Of a stretch of DNA of 64,000 nt, positions 45,096 to 54,008 are shown one piece after another. The DNA is taken from the NCBI GenBank assembly GCA_025462735.1, contig JAOAPC010000009.1, positions 113,469 to 177,468 on the forward strand, in the 5' to 3' direction. The notes under the pieces are model-generated. The model worked only from the letters and a program-made list of their open reading frames with translations, searched no databases and was not told where the DNA came from. The stretch comes from Acidobacteriaceae bacterium. GTDB lineage: Bacteria; Acidobacteriota; Terriglobia; Terriglobales; Acidobacteriaceae. The position numbers and the translations under genes are program-made. The stretch's first letter is position 1, and every line of letters starts with the position of its first letter.

Positions 45096-45647
45096 GTGGC
45101 CATTGAATCTTTGAACGATCTTTTCGTTGAACAGCTCCGCGACATATACGACGCTGAGAACCAACTCATAAAAGCGCTTCCCAAGATGGCGGAAGGCGCC
45201 AATTCAGACGAGCTGCGCCAGGGCTTCGAAGAGCACCTGGAGCAGACCAAAGAACACGCGCAGCGCATTGAAACCATCTTCGAACAGCTCGGCCAGAAGG
45301 CTAAAGCCAAGAAGTGCAAAGGCATGGAAGGCCTGATCAAAGAGGGTAGCGAAGCCCTGGACGAAGAAATGAGCGAAGACGTTAAAGACGCCGCCATCAT
45401 TGCTGCCGCGCAACGTGTGGAGCATTATGAGATTGCAGCGTACGGGACTGTCCGGACCTTTGCTAATCTTTTGGGCGAAACTGAAGCGGCTACCTTATTG
45501 GAGCAGACGCTCGAGGAAGAGAAGGAAACCGACGACAAGCTGACGCAATTGGCTGAGGGAATTAACGTCGCTGCCGAAGAGGGAAGTGGAAGCAAGAGCA
45601 AGTCATCGAAGACAACGACCACCACTCGCGGAAAGCCCGCTGCTTAG
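45096..45647 (+). CDS. DUF892/YciF-like ferritin-fold stress protein
   Basis: 183 residues from a GTG with GGGAGG upstream. A four-helix ferritin-like bundle: LFVEQLRDIYDAENQLIKAL, SDELRQGFEEHLEQTKEHAQ, VEHYEIAAYGTVRTFANLLG and EEEKETDDKLTQLAEGI. The E and H residues of these helices would bind iron or another dimetal. The C-terminal ~25 residues are a Ser/Lys/Thr-rich tail. Family members respond to stress. A bidirectional terminator follows. Confidence 0.92.
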   Translation: MAIESLNDLFVEQLRDIYDAENQLIKALPKMAEGANSDELRQGFEEHLEQTKEHAQRIETIFEQLGQKAKAKKCKGMEGLIKEGSEALDEEMSEDVKDAAIIAAAQRVEHYEIAAYGTVRTFANLLGETEAATLLEQTLEEEKETDDKLTQLAEGINVAAEEGSGSKSKSSKTTTTTRGKPAA

Positions 45648-45665
45648 CTTAAGTTGGCAAAAATT

Positions 45666-45697
45666 AAACGGCAGCCGCATAGGCTGCCGTTTTTCTT
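45666..45697. terminator. Bidirectional rho-independent terminator
   Basis: An 11-bp perfect stem (AAACGGCAGCC/GGCTGCCGTTT) with a 5-base loop, a T-rich tail on the plus strand and an A-rich stretch before it. It separates the convergent DUF892 and response-regulator genes. Confidence 0.88.
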
Positions 45698-45712
45698 TGC
45701 CCGAGATCCAAT

Positions 45713-46390
45713 CTACTCAATACCCGCCTGTACCACGTGAACGATATTGTTCCGCACCGCATAGAGAACCAGATCGCTGACCGAATGCAGTTGCAGCTTG
45801 CGCATGATGTTGGAGCGATGCGTTTCCGCGGTCTTTACGCTCAACCCAAGTGCCACCGCAACCTCTTTGGTGCTCTTGCCTTCCGCGAGCAATTGCACGA
45901 TCTCGCGCTCGCGCGGAGTCAGCCGGTTCCGTCCAGCGGTCGGTATCGGCGCTCCAGGAGTGCCTCCCTTTAGGTAGCCCTCCAGGACCATGGTCGCGAC
46001 CTTGGACGTGAAGTACGTCTTGTCGCGGCGCAGCGCCTCGACAGCCGCCACCAAATCGCGCGCGGCATCGGACTTCAGCAGGAAACCGCGGGCCCCGGCA
46101 TTCAGCACTTCCCGGACTACCTGGTCGGAATCATGGAGTGTAAGAATCAGCACCCGTGCCTGTGGATTCGATTTCAGAATCTGGCGCGTAGCCTCCAGGC
46201 CATTCAGCCCGGGCATTCCAATATCCAGGATTACAACATCGGGCTTCAGCTGTTGAGCCTTATCCACCGCCTCGCGCCCGTCCCCGGCTTCGCCGCAGAC
46301 TTGCCAGTCGTGCTGGGACTGCAGCAGCGCCATCAATCCTTTTCGAACTACCTCATGATCATCCGCAACTAGAATCCGAAATGTCGCCAT
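45713..46390 (-). CDS. NarL/FixJ-family response regulator
   Basis: 225 residues. Receiver domain with D10/D11, phospho-acceptor D56 (VVILDIGMPG), T84 and K106 (GFLLKSDAA). The LuxR-type helix-turn-helix (LTPREREIVQLLAEGKSTKE through KTAETHRSNIMRKL, about 156-200) binds DNA. No sensor kinase is adjacent, so it is an orphan regulator. Family members dimerise on phosphorylation. Confidence 0.94.
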   Translation of the reverse strand: MATFRILVADDHEVVRKGLMALLQSQHDWQVCGEAGDGREAVDKAQQLKPDVVILDIGMPGLNGLEATRQILKSNPQARVLILTLHDSDQVVREVLNAGARGFLLKSDAARDLVAAVEALRRDKTYFTSKVATMVLEGYLKGGTPGAPIPTAGRNRLTPREREIVQLLAEGKSTKEVAVALGLSVKTAETHRSNIMRKLQLHSVSDLVLYAVRNNIVHVVQAGIE

Positions 46391-46592
46391 CTTGCACCTC
46401 TCATTGAACCCGGATAGAAAAGCAGCTACTCTCGAACCGCAAACTAAGACCCTGCATTCTCGTCGCCAAAGTCATAGTATAAGTCCAAATAGGAAAGCGG
46501 ATAGAAGCTGGTTCGGGCCAGCGTAATTTTTACTTTTAAATTCCACAGTCTTGGGCCCGGCTTAGCCGGCTTATCAATCAACACTGCTCCAA

Positions 46593-46898
46593 TCAGCACT
46601 CTTTTGCGCTTGGTATATTCATTCGCGCCGCCGCCAGTTCAGGTCGCTCAGTGCTGCGCTCATCCATTGATACAACTTTCACTCCGCACGCCGGCTCAAT
46701 TACCAGCGTCATGCTGGACGCGCACCGCCCGCAAAGCCACAGGTGCATCGTCTGGCGCTCTGGCCGTTCGTCAAACGGCGCACACTTTTCGTCGCTGGCG
46801 GCAACCGAGATCGAGACCACCTCGAATTGAAACAAGCGTCCTTCAGAAAACGAGTGCAGCGGCCGTTTGCAGCCCTCATTTGCGCAATATGCGAGCAT
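46593..46898 (-). CDS. Small cysteine-rich zinc-ribbon-like protein
   Basis: 101 residues. Cysteines sit in two clusters: CANEGC (5-10) and CGRC (about 56-59), with two more at ~39 and ~70, and HSFSEGRLFQFEV between. The spacing suits a zinc ribbon of a small regulatory or binding protein. The reading frame is full and codon use is ordinary, but support is only moderate. No recognisable family. Confidence 0.5.
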   Translation of the reverse strand: MLAYCANEGCKRPLHSFSEGRLFQFEVVSISVAASDEKCAPFDERPERQTMHLWLCGRCASSMTLVIEPACGVKVVSMDERSTERPELAAARMNIPSAKEC

Positions 46899-46962
46899 TT
46901 AATTCACAATTCTCCCGCTACTCCGAACGAGGAGAAACTTACAGCTAAAACCCTAACTCTCC

Positions 46963-46982
46963 AATACAGTGTGAACTGTATT
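46963..46982. promoter_or_regulatory. Inverted repeat upstream of the uracil-DNA glycosylase gene
   Basis: Perfect 8+8 repeat AATACAGT-N4-ACTGTATT, 115 bases before the glycosylase ATG. It could be a repressor site. An SOS-type role is suggested only by the downstream gene's repair function. Confidence 0.4.
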
Positions 46983-47096
46983 TTCGGAAGGTTCCTACCG
47001 CAGTTGAGAGTTAGATGCTCGCCTTTCCCAGCCGGCGTCAGAGAGCACTCGATTCCTTGAAAGCAAATTACCTAAACTCCGGGTCATCTCAGCGAT

Positions 47097-47759
47097 ATGC
47101 CGCCGCGAAACCAAGCTCAACGTACCGCAGCCCCTCTAATTCCTGAAAAACCCACTCTTTCTAAGTTGCGAGACGCCGCTGCTCGGTGCAGGGCATGTGA
47201 TCTCTGGAAAAAAGCTACACAGACCGTCTTCGGCGAGGGCGCCTCCCGCCCATCTCTCATGCTGATCGGGGAACAACCCGGTGATAAGGAGGACCTCGCT
47301 GGCCATCCATTCGTTGGTCCGGCCGGTCACGTTCTAGACGAGGCTTTGGCCGCCGCAGGGATTGACCGCTCAGACGTGTACTTAACGAACGTGGTCAAGC
47401 ATTTCAACTGGGTACCCGCGCAACGCGGAAAACGCCGCATCCACAAGAAGCCCCGTTATTCGGAAATCAAAGCCTGCCGCCCGTGGCTGGATGCGGAAAT
47501 CGCAGTGACTCGCCCGCCCGTGATCGTGTGCCTGGGTGCAACTGCAGCCCAATCACTGCTCGGTAGGGAATTCAGCGTCATGCGCGATCGAGGCAAATTC
47601 GTGCCATCCGAGCTTGCCCCGTTCGTGATGGCGACTGTTCATCCTTCCTCAATTTTGCGAGCCCCGGATGACGCGTCCCGACAGACGCAGAAGCAAGCAT
47701 TCATAGTTGATTTGCGAATCGCGGCTGCGCAAATCACCAAACTTCGTCGCGCAGCATAG
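47097..47759 (+). CDS. udgX: UdgX-type uracil-DNA glycosylase (family 4-like, covalent)
   Basis: 220 residues. Motif A is GEQPGDKEDLAG (58-69) and motif B HPSSILR (182-188). The loop KRRIH at 112-116 is the UdgX signature, whose histidine (H116) forms a covalent bond with the abasic site after uracil removal. Cys31, Cys34, Cys127 and Cys145 fit the [4Fe-4S] ligands. It should excise uracil from DNA in the cytoplasm. Separate from the following operon. Confidence 0.93.
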   Translation: MPPRNQAQRTAAPLIPEKPTLSKLRDAAARCRACDLWKKATQTVFGEGASRPSLMLIGEQPGDKEDLAGHPFVGPAGHVLDEALAAAGIDRSDVYLTNVVKHFNWVPAQRGKRRIHKKPRYSEIKACRPWLDAEIAVTRPPVIVCLGATAAQSLLGREFSVMRDRGKFVPSELAPFVMATVHPSSILRAPDDASRQTQKQAFIVDLRIAAAQITKLRRAA

Positions 47760-47910
47760 GAGCAAATTCGCAACGTGTTCTCAACCGGAAACCGGCCATT
47801 CCTCCCCAGCCCGCACGCCCAGCTTAGCCTCATTACATTTTCTTCTAATGACCCGTACAGTCGTCATCCGATGCCTTCGTTGGTTACATCGGCATAGAGT
47901 CATATTTCGT

Positions 47911-48099
47911 ATGAATTCCCTGACACATAGAGCGAGGCGTCCTCCGGACGAAGACGAAGGACCTAAAACTCCGCGTCCCCCGGGCGCCAAAGAACCCGAA
48001 CCGGACATTCCAGAGCCGGACGAAGAAACGGGCGACTTGGTAATACCGGTTCAGGTAATACCGTTCCAGATTCGCTCCGGGTTACGACCATCGCTATGA
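47911..48099 (+). CDS. Small acidic, proline-rich protein
   Basis: 62 residues from the ATG at 47911; an in-frame ATG at 47848 would give a longer form. Rich in P, E and D (PPDEDEGPKTPRPPGAKEPE) with no fold expected. Its TGA overlaps the ATG of the SDR gene (ATGA), which supports real translation and coupling. Function unknown. Confidence 0.5.
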   Translation: MNSLTHRARRPPDEDEGPKTPRPPGAKEPEPDIPEPDEETGDLVIPVQVIPFQIRSGLRPSL

Positions 48100-49181
48100 G
48101 CCTGACTCGATCACTCACTCGCAAATTCATTTTTGGCGGCGCTGTGCTCGGTGGAGCCGGACTGGGGCTTGGCGCCGGGGCCGTTGCCGGCCTTGGACTT
48201 GCCTACTGGGGTGTGCGGCAGATGCGCCGCTACAACCTCGCCGACAAAGTCGTGGCAATTACCGGCGGCTCGCGCGGTTTGGGGCTGGCTCTGGCACGGG
48301 CATACCTGCGTCGTGGCGCAAGAGTGGCTCTGCTGGCGCGTGATCCGGAAGCGTTGGAGCGTGCCCGTCAACTTCTCGCCGGCATGGGCACTGTTTTCGT
48401 TCGGTCCTGCGACGTACGCGATGAGAAACAGGTCAGGGAAGCCATCACGGACGTTCGCCAGGAACTCGGCGACGTCGATGTGCTGGTCAACAACGCAGGA
48501 ACGATCACCGTCGGCCCCATGGACACCATGACCGCCGAGGAATATCGCGAGGCGCTCGAGGTTTTTTTCTGGGGACCCCTGCACACCACCCTTGCCGTAC
48601 TTCCACAAATGCGCAAGCGCGGTAGCGGCAGGATCGTAAACATTTCTTCAATCGGCGGGAAAATCAGCATTCCGCATCTTCTGCCCTACAGCGTCGGCAA
48701 GTTCGCGCTCTCGGGATTCTCTGAAGGCCTTCGTGCCGAGTTGATTAAAGACAACGTGTATGTCACCAGCGTTTACCCCGGACTCATGCGTACTGGCAGC
48801 CCGCGCAACGCCGAATTCAAAGGCAAACATCGCGCCGAATACACCTGGTTTCTATTGAGTGACTCCGCGCCTGGCATATCGATCAACGCGGATCGCGCGG
48901 CCCGGCAGATCGTCCATGCTTGCGAATACGGCAGGGCCGAACTGATTCTCACGGTCCCTGCAAAAGTCGCAGTCAAGCTGCATGCGCTTTTCCCTGCGGT
49001 TACCGCTGCAGTTTTTGGCGCCGTGAATCGCGCACTGCCCCAGCCCGGAGACTTAGGCCAGGGCAAAGCGAAAGGCGCACAAAGTACAACTCGAATCACT
49101 GAATCCTGGCTTTCGGCGCTCGATCAACGGGCCGCGAAACGAAACAATCAAGTCTCGAATCCCATTCCGGTGAACCCATGA
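48096..49181 (+). CDS. Membrane-anchored short-chain dehydrogenase/reductase
   Basis: 361 residues. A Gly/Ala-rich hydrophobic N-terminus (about 12-40) probably anchors it. The classical SDR core follows: TGGSRGLG cofactor loop (about 56-63), VNNAGTITVG, NISSIGG serine, and YSVGK (Tyr-x3-Lys). The C-terminal 100 residues extend the usual SDR. The substrate is unknown. It overlaps genes on both sides by four bases, forming an operon with SRPBCC and alcohol dehydrogenase genes. Confidence 0.9.
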   Translation: MSLTRSLTRKFIFGGAVLGGAGLGLGAGAVAGLGLAYWGVRQMRRYNLADKVVAITGGSRGLGLALARAYLRRGARVALLARDPEALERARQLLAGMGTVFVRSCDVRDEKQVREAITDVRQELGDVDVLVNNAGTITVGPMDTMTAEEYREALEVFFWGPLHTTLAVLPQMRKRGSGRIVNISSIGGKISIPHLLPYSVGKFALSGFSEGLRAELIKDNVYVTSVYPGLMRTGSPRNAEFKGKHRAEYTWFLLSDSAPGISINADRAARQIVHACEYGRAELILTVPAKVAVKLHALFPAVTAAVFGAVNRALPQPGDLGQGKAKGAQSTTRITESWLSALDQRAAKRNNQVSNPIPVNP

Positions 49182-49939
49182 CCATTACTACGAATCTTGC
49201 CGAAAAGCATGGCGGGAAACCGTTTTCTCGCCGACCCGCAACCTCGAAACTCGAAACCGCGTTAACCCTCGCAGCCGGCGCGGCAATCTCGGTCTATGGC
49301 GTGCTGCGCCGGGACTGGTTTGGCGCGGCATTCGCCGGCGGAGGCGGGTATCTGTTGTACTCCGGCATGTCTGATCTCAGACGTCCCTATCAGGGTAGAG
49401 CGCGAGTCGCGTTCACCATCGCGAAGAGCCCGCAGGAAGTGTATGACTTCGTCCGCAACCCCCAGAACTGGGGGCGTTCGTTACGCGAGCCTATGTTCGA
49501 ACATAACGACGACGGTCAGGTTACGCTGCGCCTTGGGGAGAAGCACGGGCTCGACTTCAAATCTCGAGTTGAGCTGACCGACGAAAAGCCGGGCGAATAC
49601 ATTGCGTGGGCATCGGAAGACCAGAGGTTCGAACATCGCGGAGTCGTCCATTTCAAAAAGGCTCCGGGCGATCGCGGTACCGAAATCAGCGTCGCGCTCG
49701 AATACAAGGCGCCCACCGGGCCAATCACGCATTCGCTGGCATCGTTGGCTGGCTTAAATCCCGAGCAGTTGTTGCGTGAAGGGCTGCGCCAGATCAAACA
49801 GCTCATGGAAGCCGGAGAGATCCCCACTACCGTTGGGCAGCCGGTTGGCGCGCGCGGACTCAGGGCCACCGCGAAGCGTGTTCTTTACCACGAACGCCCA
49901 GCGGCAGAGATGCAACCGCAACGCATGGCGGGCGATTAA
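49178..49939 (+). CDS. Membrane-associated SRPBCC/START-like protein
   Basis: 253 residues. An N-terminal hydrophobic segment (about 27-63) is followed by an SRPBCC lipid-binding cavity domain: VAFTIAKSPQEVYDFVRNPQ, SRVELTDEKPGEYIAWASE, EISVALEYKAPTGPI and a long C-terminal helix. Such domains bind lipids or polyketides. Coupled by an ATGA overlap to the SDR, so both may work on one hydrophobic substrate. Confidence 0.88.
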   Translation: MTITTNLAEKHGGKPFSRRPATSKLETALTLAAGAAISVYGVLRRDWFGAAFAGGGGYLLYSGMSDLRRPYQGRARVAFTIAKSPQEVYDFVRNPQNWGRSLREPMFEHNDDGQVTLRLGEKHGLDFKSRVELTDEKPGEYIAWASEDQRFEHRGVVHFKKAPGDRGTEISVALEYKAPTGPITHSLASLAGLNPEQLLREGLRQIKQLMEAGEIPTTVGQPVGARGLRATAKRVLYHERPAAEMQPQRMAGD

Positions 49940-49984
49940 GCCAAGTAACGATTAAGGCGAATAACGAAAAGTTCAGGAGGAACT

Positions 49985-51175
49985 GTGAAGGCGCTTTGTT
50001 GGCAGGGCACAAATAAGGTTGAGGTCGAGCGCGTTAACGACCCGGTGATACTGAATCCGCGTGACGGTATCGTGCGCATTACCCGCACCGCAATCTGTGG
50101 TTCGGATCTTCATCTTTACGACGGTTATATTCCGACTATGGAGCCTGGAGACGTCCTCGGTCATGAGTTCATGGGCGAAGTTGTGGACACCGGGCGCGAG
50201 GTGAATCGCGTCAAAAAGGGCGACCGCGTAGTTGTGCCTTTTACCATCGCTTGCGGCCAATGCCACTTTTGCAAACACGATTTGTGGTCGGCATGCGATA
50301 ACACCAACCCAAACGCCTGGATGATGGAGAAGATGTACGGTTATTCCGGCTCGGGTCTGTTCGGTTATTCGCACATGATGGGCGGTTACGCCGGCGGCCA
50401 GGCGCAGTTTGTACGCGTGCCTTTCATCGACGTCGGAGCGCTCAAGGTTCCGGACGGCCTCGACGATGAACAGGTGCTGTTTCTTTCCGATATTTTTCCC
50501 ACTGGCTACATGGCTGCCGAGAATTGCGACATTAAGCCGGGGGACGTGGTCGCCATCTGGGGATGCGGGCCCGTAGGCCAATTCACAATCCGCAGTGCGT
50601 TTCTTCTTGGCGCCGAGCGCGTAATTGCGATCGATCGTTTTCACGAGCGTTTGAAAATGGCCCGCGCTGGAGGCGCGGAAATCATCAATTACGACGAAGT
50701 GGAGGATTTGCTCGCCGAATTGAAATGGATGACTGGTGGGCGTGGCCCGGATGCGTGCATCGATGCTGTGGGTCTCGAAGCACACGGGACCGGCGTTGCC
50801 GCTGCTTACGACTACGCCAAGCAGCGAATGAAATTGTCTTTCGATCGTCCCACTGTGCTGCGCCAGGTCATTCAAGCCTGCAAGAAGGGCGGCGTGGTTT
50901 CGATCCCCGGAGTGTACGGTGGCGTTTTGGACAAAATCCCCTTCGGTGCCGCCTTCGGCAAAGGTCTCACTTTTAGAATGGGCCAGACCCAGATGCAGAA
51001 GTACACGGAGAGACTGCTCAAGCACGTTCAGCAGGGCGATATTGATCCCTCATTCGTGATCACGCACAGGTTCAGCCTGGACGACGCGCCCGAGGCGTAT
51101 CGCATGTTTCGCGATAAGCGTGACCAGTGCGTAAAGGTGGTTTTAGATCCCTGGGCGACCCCAAAAGCCGCATAA
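49985..51175 (+). CDS. Zinc-dependent alcohol dehydrogenase (formaldehyde-dehydrogenase-like)
   Basis: 396 residues from a GTG with AGGAGG upstream. Medium-chain dehydrogenase: [12 protein letters not shown] and GHEFMGEV supply catalytic zinc ligands, [15 protein letters not shown] the structural zinc, and [12 protein letters not shown] the NAD loop. The long form and sequence resemble glutathione-independent formaldehyde dehydrogenases and S-(hydroxymethyl) dehydrogenases. It follows the SRPBCC gene by 45 bases. A stress-related aldehyde role is likely but the substrate is not certain. Confidence 0.92.
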   Translation: MKALCWQGTNKVEVERVNDPVILNPRDGIVRITRTAICGSDLHLYDGYIPTMEPGDVLGHEFMGEVVDTGREVNRVKKGDRVVVPFTIACGQCHFCKHDLWSACDNTNPNAWMMEKMYGYSGSGLFGYSHMMGGYAGGQAQFVRVPFIDVGALKVPDGLDDEQVLFLSDIFPTGYMAAENCDIKPGDVVAIWGCGPVGQFTIRSAFLLGAERVIAIDRFHERLKMARAGGAEIINYDEVEDLLAELKWMTGGRGPDACIDAVGLEAHGTGVAAAYDYAKQRMKLSFDRPTVLRQVIQACKKGGVVSIPGVYGGVLDKIPFGAAFGKGLTFRMGQTQMQKYTERLLKHVQQGDIDPSFVITHRFSLDDAPEAYRMFRDKRDQCVKVVLDPWATPKAA

Positions 51176-51286
51176 GTGTACGCGGGATTAATTCGGGCGA
51201 TTTAGGGCGGGATTCCCCCTCCGTAGAACGGCCTCCGAGGTGCCCGTTATGTCCTTTGTTACCATGTTTTTGAATCTTTATTGCCT

Positions 51287-51306
51287 TATAATGTGTCTGT
51301 TATAAT
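51287..51306 (+). promoter_or_regulatory. Tandem TATAAT boxes before the Fe-S carrier gene
   Basis: Two exact TATAAT hexamers (51287-51292 and 51301-51306), 23-42 bases before the ATG. The surrounding AT-rich stretch may hold poor -35 boxes. The close spacing suggests two overlapping start points or a regulated promoter. Confidence 0.4.
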
Positions 51307-51328
51307 GAAGTCGAGGTAAAGGAGAAAT

Positions 51329-51703
51329 ATGGCCACAATAACGCCCGAAATTACGCCCCAGGAAACAACCAAGAAAGCTCCCGTTATTCTGACCTCCAAA
51401 GCGGTCACCAAAGTAAAAGAGATCATGGGCCAGCAGAACCCGGTTCCGGCTGGGTTGCGCGTGGGCGTGGTCGGCGGAGGCTGCTCCGGCTTCTCCTATT
51501 CCATGTCTTTCGAAAACGCTCCCGGAATTATGGACAAGGTTTTCGACATGGATGGCTTGAAAGTTTACGTGGACGCCACGTCGGTGACCTACCTGAACGG
51601 CTGTATCGTCGATTATCTCGAGACCATCGAGGGCGCCGGCTTCAAGTTTGAGAATCCGAACGTGAAGAGCACTTGTGGTTGCGGATCATCGTTTAACGTA
51701 TAA
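51329..51703 (+). CDS. A-type iron-sulfur carrier (IscA/ErpA family)
   Basis: 124 residues with AAAGGAGA ribosome site. The HesB domain has the three cluster ligands: C in VGGGCSGFSY (about 52) and the pair CGC in STCGCGSS near the C-terminus. It should deliver Fe-S clusters to apoproteins. An N-terminal ~18-residue extension is unusual but short. It is followed by a strong terminator, so it is a single-gene unit. Confidence 0.93.
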   Translation: MATITPEITPQETTKKAPVILTSKAVTKVKEIMGQQNPVPAGLRVGVVGGGCSGFSYSMSFENAPGIMDKVFDMDGLKVYVDATSVTYLNGCIVDYLETIEGAGFKFENPNVKSTCGCGSSFNV

Positions 51704-51738
51704 CGCCGGTCTAGCCAGAAATTTCAAACTCAGAACTT

Positions 51739-51768
51739 AAAAGGCCCTCGTGTGAGGGCCTTTTGCTT
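51739..51768. terminator. Bidirectional rho-independent terminator
   Basis: An 11-bp stem AAAAGGCCCTC/GAGGGCCTTTT with a 4-base loop and T-rich tail. It separates the Fe-S carrier from the convergent pilus/secretion operon. Confidence 0.9.
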
Positions 51769-51887
51769 TTGCTTGCTCTTGTGCGCTTGGGGAACCTCAG
51801 ACCTTTGCTTTTGCTTCTGAGATTCGGGAAGCTCAGGCCACGTAGGGGCGGACGCCCTCGTCCGCCCAAAATCTGCGATTCGGTGAC

Positions 51888-52841
51888 TTATTGCTGATTC
51901 GGCTGTTGTGGATTCGTCTGCGGCGGCTGAGGCTGATTCATTCCGCCCTGCCCAAATCCGAATCCAGGCTGGTTCTGCCCAGGGTTTCCCGGCTGTCCGT
52001 TCTGCTGTGGATTCACCTGCGCCGCGCCTTGCAAAGATGGTTGATTCGGCGTCGTGAGCAATCCGCCGCGATCGGTGCTGGGATCGTAGATGAACTGCCA
52101 TTGGTTGTAGTGGTCCTTTTTGTTGAACTCGCGAATTGTCTTGTCTTTGCTCGTGCTCGCCACTCCAACGATCGGCAATCCGCCAAAACTCGGCCCGTTG
52201 TTGTTGTTCCCCGGCCCTGATTGATTGGCCTGGGGCGATCCTCCCGGCCCTGGTGAATTCTGCGTTCCAAATCCACTCTGCGGTCCGTTCTGCGCCGTTT
52301 GATCGGAGTCGGAAGTACCGTCCGCTCCGGTCTGCTCCCCGCTTTGTGGACTTGCCGGAATCGAACTCGGACCGGGGCCGCCTTGGGGCAGGTTATTACC
52401 CAGATTCAGCGCTCCCGGCGCCCCGCCTTGTATGGCAGAACTAGCGTCCGCGGCCCCTGACGACGACCCTGGGGATCCTGGCGCCATTCCACTTGCGGCT
52501 CCGGGACTAAATGACGACTGTATGTCGTTCATGCGCAGGAATTTGAAATCCTTCCCCGTAATGGGGTCCTTGTAACGCTTCCTCAGGTAGTGGACGTTAT
52601 TTGTGCTTTCGAGCTCCTCAATGCGCGATGGATAGCGCCCGAATTTCTTGACGTAGCGCCGGATCGCGCGTGAATACTGCACGCCGCGATGAATCAATTC
52701 CTGCTCGCGGTCGCGCTTGATCTGGAAATCAATTTTCTCGATCCAAGTCAATGAAGCTATCGCCAACAAAGCCACGACCAACATGAGGGTAAGCAGCATG
52801 TACCCTCGCTCGTGCCGCCGGGATTGAATCGAAGATTTCAT
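51888..52841 (-). CDS. Type II secretion/pilus pseudopilin with Gly/Pro/Asn/Gln-rich tail
   Basis: 317 residues. Prepilin-like leader ends with RG before YMLLTLMLVVALLAIA; the residue after the cleavage point +5 is Thr, not the usual Glu. The helix continues to IEKIDFQIKRDREQELIHRG, then RYVKKFGRYPSRIEELE is typical of GspG/GspH-like pseudopilins. The C-terminal ~190 residues are low complexity, rich in G, P, S, N, Q. It is last in the operon. Confidence 0.82.
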   Translation of the reverse strand: MKSSIQSRRHERGYMLLTLMLVVALLAIASLTWIEKIDFQIKRDREQELIHRGVQYSRAIRRYVKKFGRYPSRIEELESTNNVHYLRKRYKDPITGKDFKFLRMNDIQSSFSPGAASGMAPGSPGSSSGAADASSAIQGGAPGALNLGNNLPQGGPGPSSIPASPQSGEQTGADGTSDSDQTAQNGPQSGFGTQNSPGPGGSPQANQSGPGNNNNGPSFGGLPIVGVASTSKDKTIREFNKKDHYNQWQFIYDPSTDRGGLLTTPNQPSLQGAAQVNPQQNGQPGNPGQNQPGFGFGQGGMNQPQPPQTNPQQPNQQ

Positions 52842-52869
52842 TCAGATTGAATCGGTGGACGCTTGCACG

Positions 52870-53478
52870 TCACCCCTGGGTCAGCGGAATGCTCTGCCGG
52901 TTATTGCTCAACACATCGAGTATTTCGACCGAAGTAGGAGAGATTCTGACCACCTTGTAACGCCGGTCCACGATGTCGCCTTCCCGGGCGATGAACACGT
53001 CTTCTCCCTGCGCTAAAAAGATGCGTCGCGTACCGCCGGTCGGAGTTGCATACCCGTAGAATTTCAGCTCGATCGGCGGCGGAGGTGGCGGGAGCGCCGG
53101 ACCTTGCGGCTGTTGAGTCGGCTCCTGCGCCGCTACCTGGACAATCGGTTTCGGTATGTCTACGAATACCCTGAAAATATTCCGTCCGGTTCCTTCATAT
53201 TTCGTTTCTTCACTGATCCGCAAAAGATCGGTGCGTAAGCTAGGATCGAGCGACTGCATGCCATTCTGTTTTTTCGAGGCGTTCCGGCCGGATGTCCTCG
53301 CCGGGGCGGGCGCGGGCCGTTCCGGCGCAAGCGCAACATTCGTCGGACTGGACGTCGATGCGCTCGATGATCCGAGACCCAGAAAGCCGGAGAACCGGGT
53401 CGCCATCAGTACGACGGCAACAATAACCAGCGAAACTGCCGCGATTACTTTGTTCCGATTTTCTGCGCCGAGATTCAC
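52870..53478 (-). CDS. PilP/GspC-like inner-membrane protein
   Basis: 202 residues from a GTG overlapping the upstream TAG (TAGTG). One membrane helix (about 11-27), a Ser/Pro-rich linker, a PPPPPP stretch, and a C-terminal beta domain (ELKFYGYATPTGGTRRIFLA to VVRISPTSVEILDV) resembling the HR domain of GspC/PilP. It should link the inner membrane platform to the pseudopilin or a secretin. Confidence 0.75.
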   Translation of the reverse strand: MNLGAENRNKVIAAVSLVIVAVVLMATRFSGFLGLGSSSASTSSPTNVALAPERPAPAPARTSGRNASKKQNGMQSLDPSLRTDLLRISEETKYEGTGRNIFRVFVDIPKPIVQVAAQEPTQQPQGPALPPPPPPIELKFYGYATPTGGTRRIFLAQGEDVFIAREGDIVDRRYKVVRISPTSVEILDVLSNNRQSIPLTQG

Positions 53479-54008
53479 TACGCCGACCTCAAATAAGTTT
53501 CGATTCTGATCTGCAATCCCACAATCCCATTTTGCGAACTTCCGAGCTCGACTCCATCAACCAGGAAGAATAACTTATTACGTTCAAGCGCATTGATGAA
53601 CCGCACCAGTTGCAGATAATCGCCAGAAAGCGTGGCGGAGATGTCAACCCGCTCTAATCCTTCGATGGGGGCATCTTTCACCAAATACTTCACGCCCGAG
53701 AGCCGTACCCCCGATTGCGAAGCCACTGCTCCCAGGTTGGCCGAAACTTCGGATTCTTGAGCGGGGAAGCGCTCCTGGTAAAACTCATCGATCTGCTCTT
53801 TAGCGCGCGGAAGTTTCTTGTCCAAACCCCGCCACGGAGCGTATTCCCTCGATTTCAATTGCAGCCACTCCTGCCTCAACTCCTGCTGGCGAGACTCACG
53901 CATCCCGGCAAGCGGGGTCACGAGCATTGCCACGGCAGCCGCGTCCACCAGCACCAGCACCGCAATAGCGATTTTCAACCGACTACGAGTCCGTTTCAGG
54001 TCAGGCAT
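53478..54008 (-). CDS. PilO/GspM-like inner-membrane protein
   Basis: 176 residues, ATG sharing one base with the upstream stop (TGATG). One N-terminal helix (about 11-32), a coiled-coil segment (QQELRQEWLQLKSREYAPWR), and a ferredoxin-like C-terminal domain (ERVDISATLSGDYLQLVRFI) as in PilO. Partner of PilN. Confidence 0.82.
   Translation of the reverse strand: MPDLKRTRSRLKIAIAVLVLVDAAAVAMLVTPLAGMRESRQQELRQEWLQLKSREYAPWRGLDKKLPRAKEQIDEFYQERFPAQESEVSANLGAVASQSGVRLSGVKYLVKDAPIEGLERVDISATLSGDYLQLVRFINALERNKLFFLVDGVELGSSQNGIVGLQIRIETYLRSA

Noticed and set aside
45713..46390. Two-component system with a neighbouring kinase
   Set aside because: No histidine kinase gene lies on either side; only the response regulator is present.
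49973..51025. Long open frame (350 codons) on the minus strand opposite the alcohol dehydrogenase
   Set aside because: The plus-strand protein has all zinc and NAD motifs; the antisense frame shows no domain pattern and is a shadow of GC-rich codon use.
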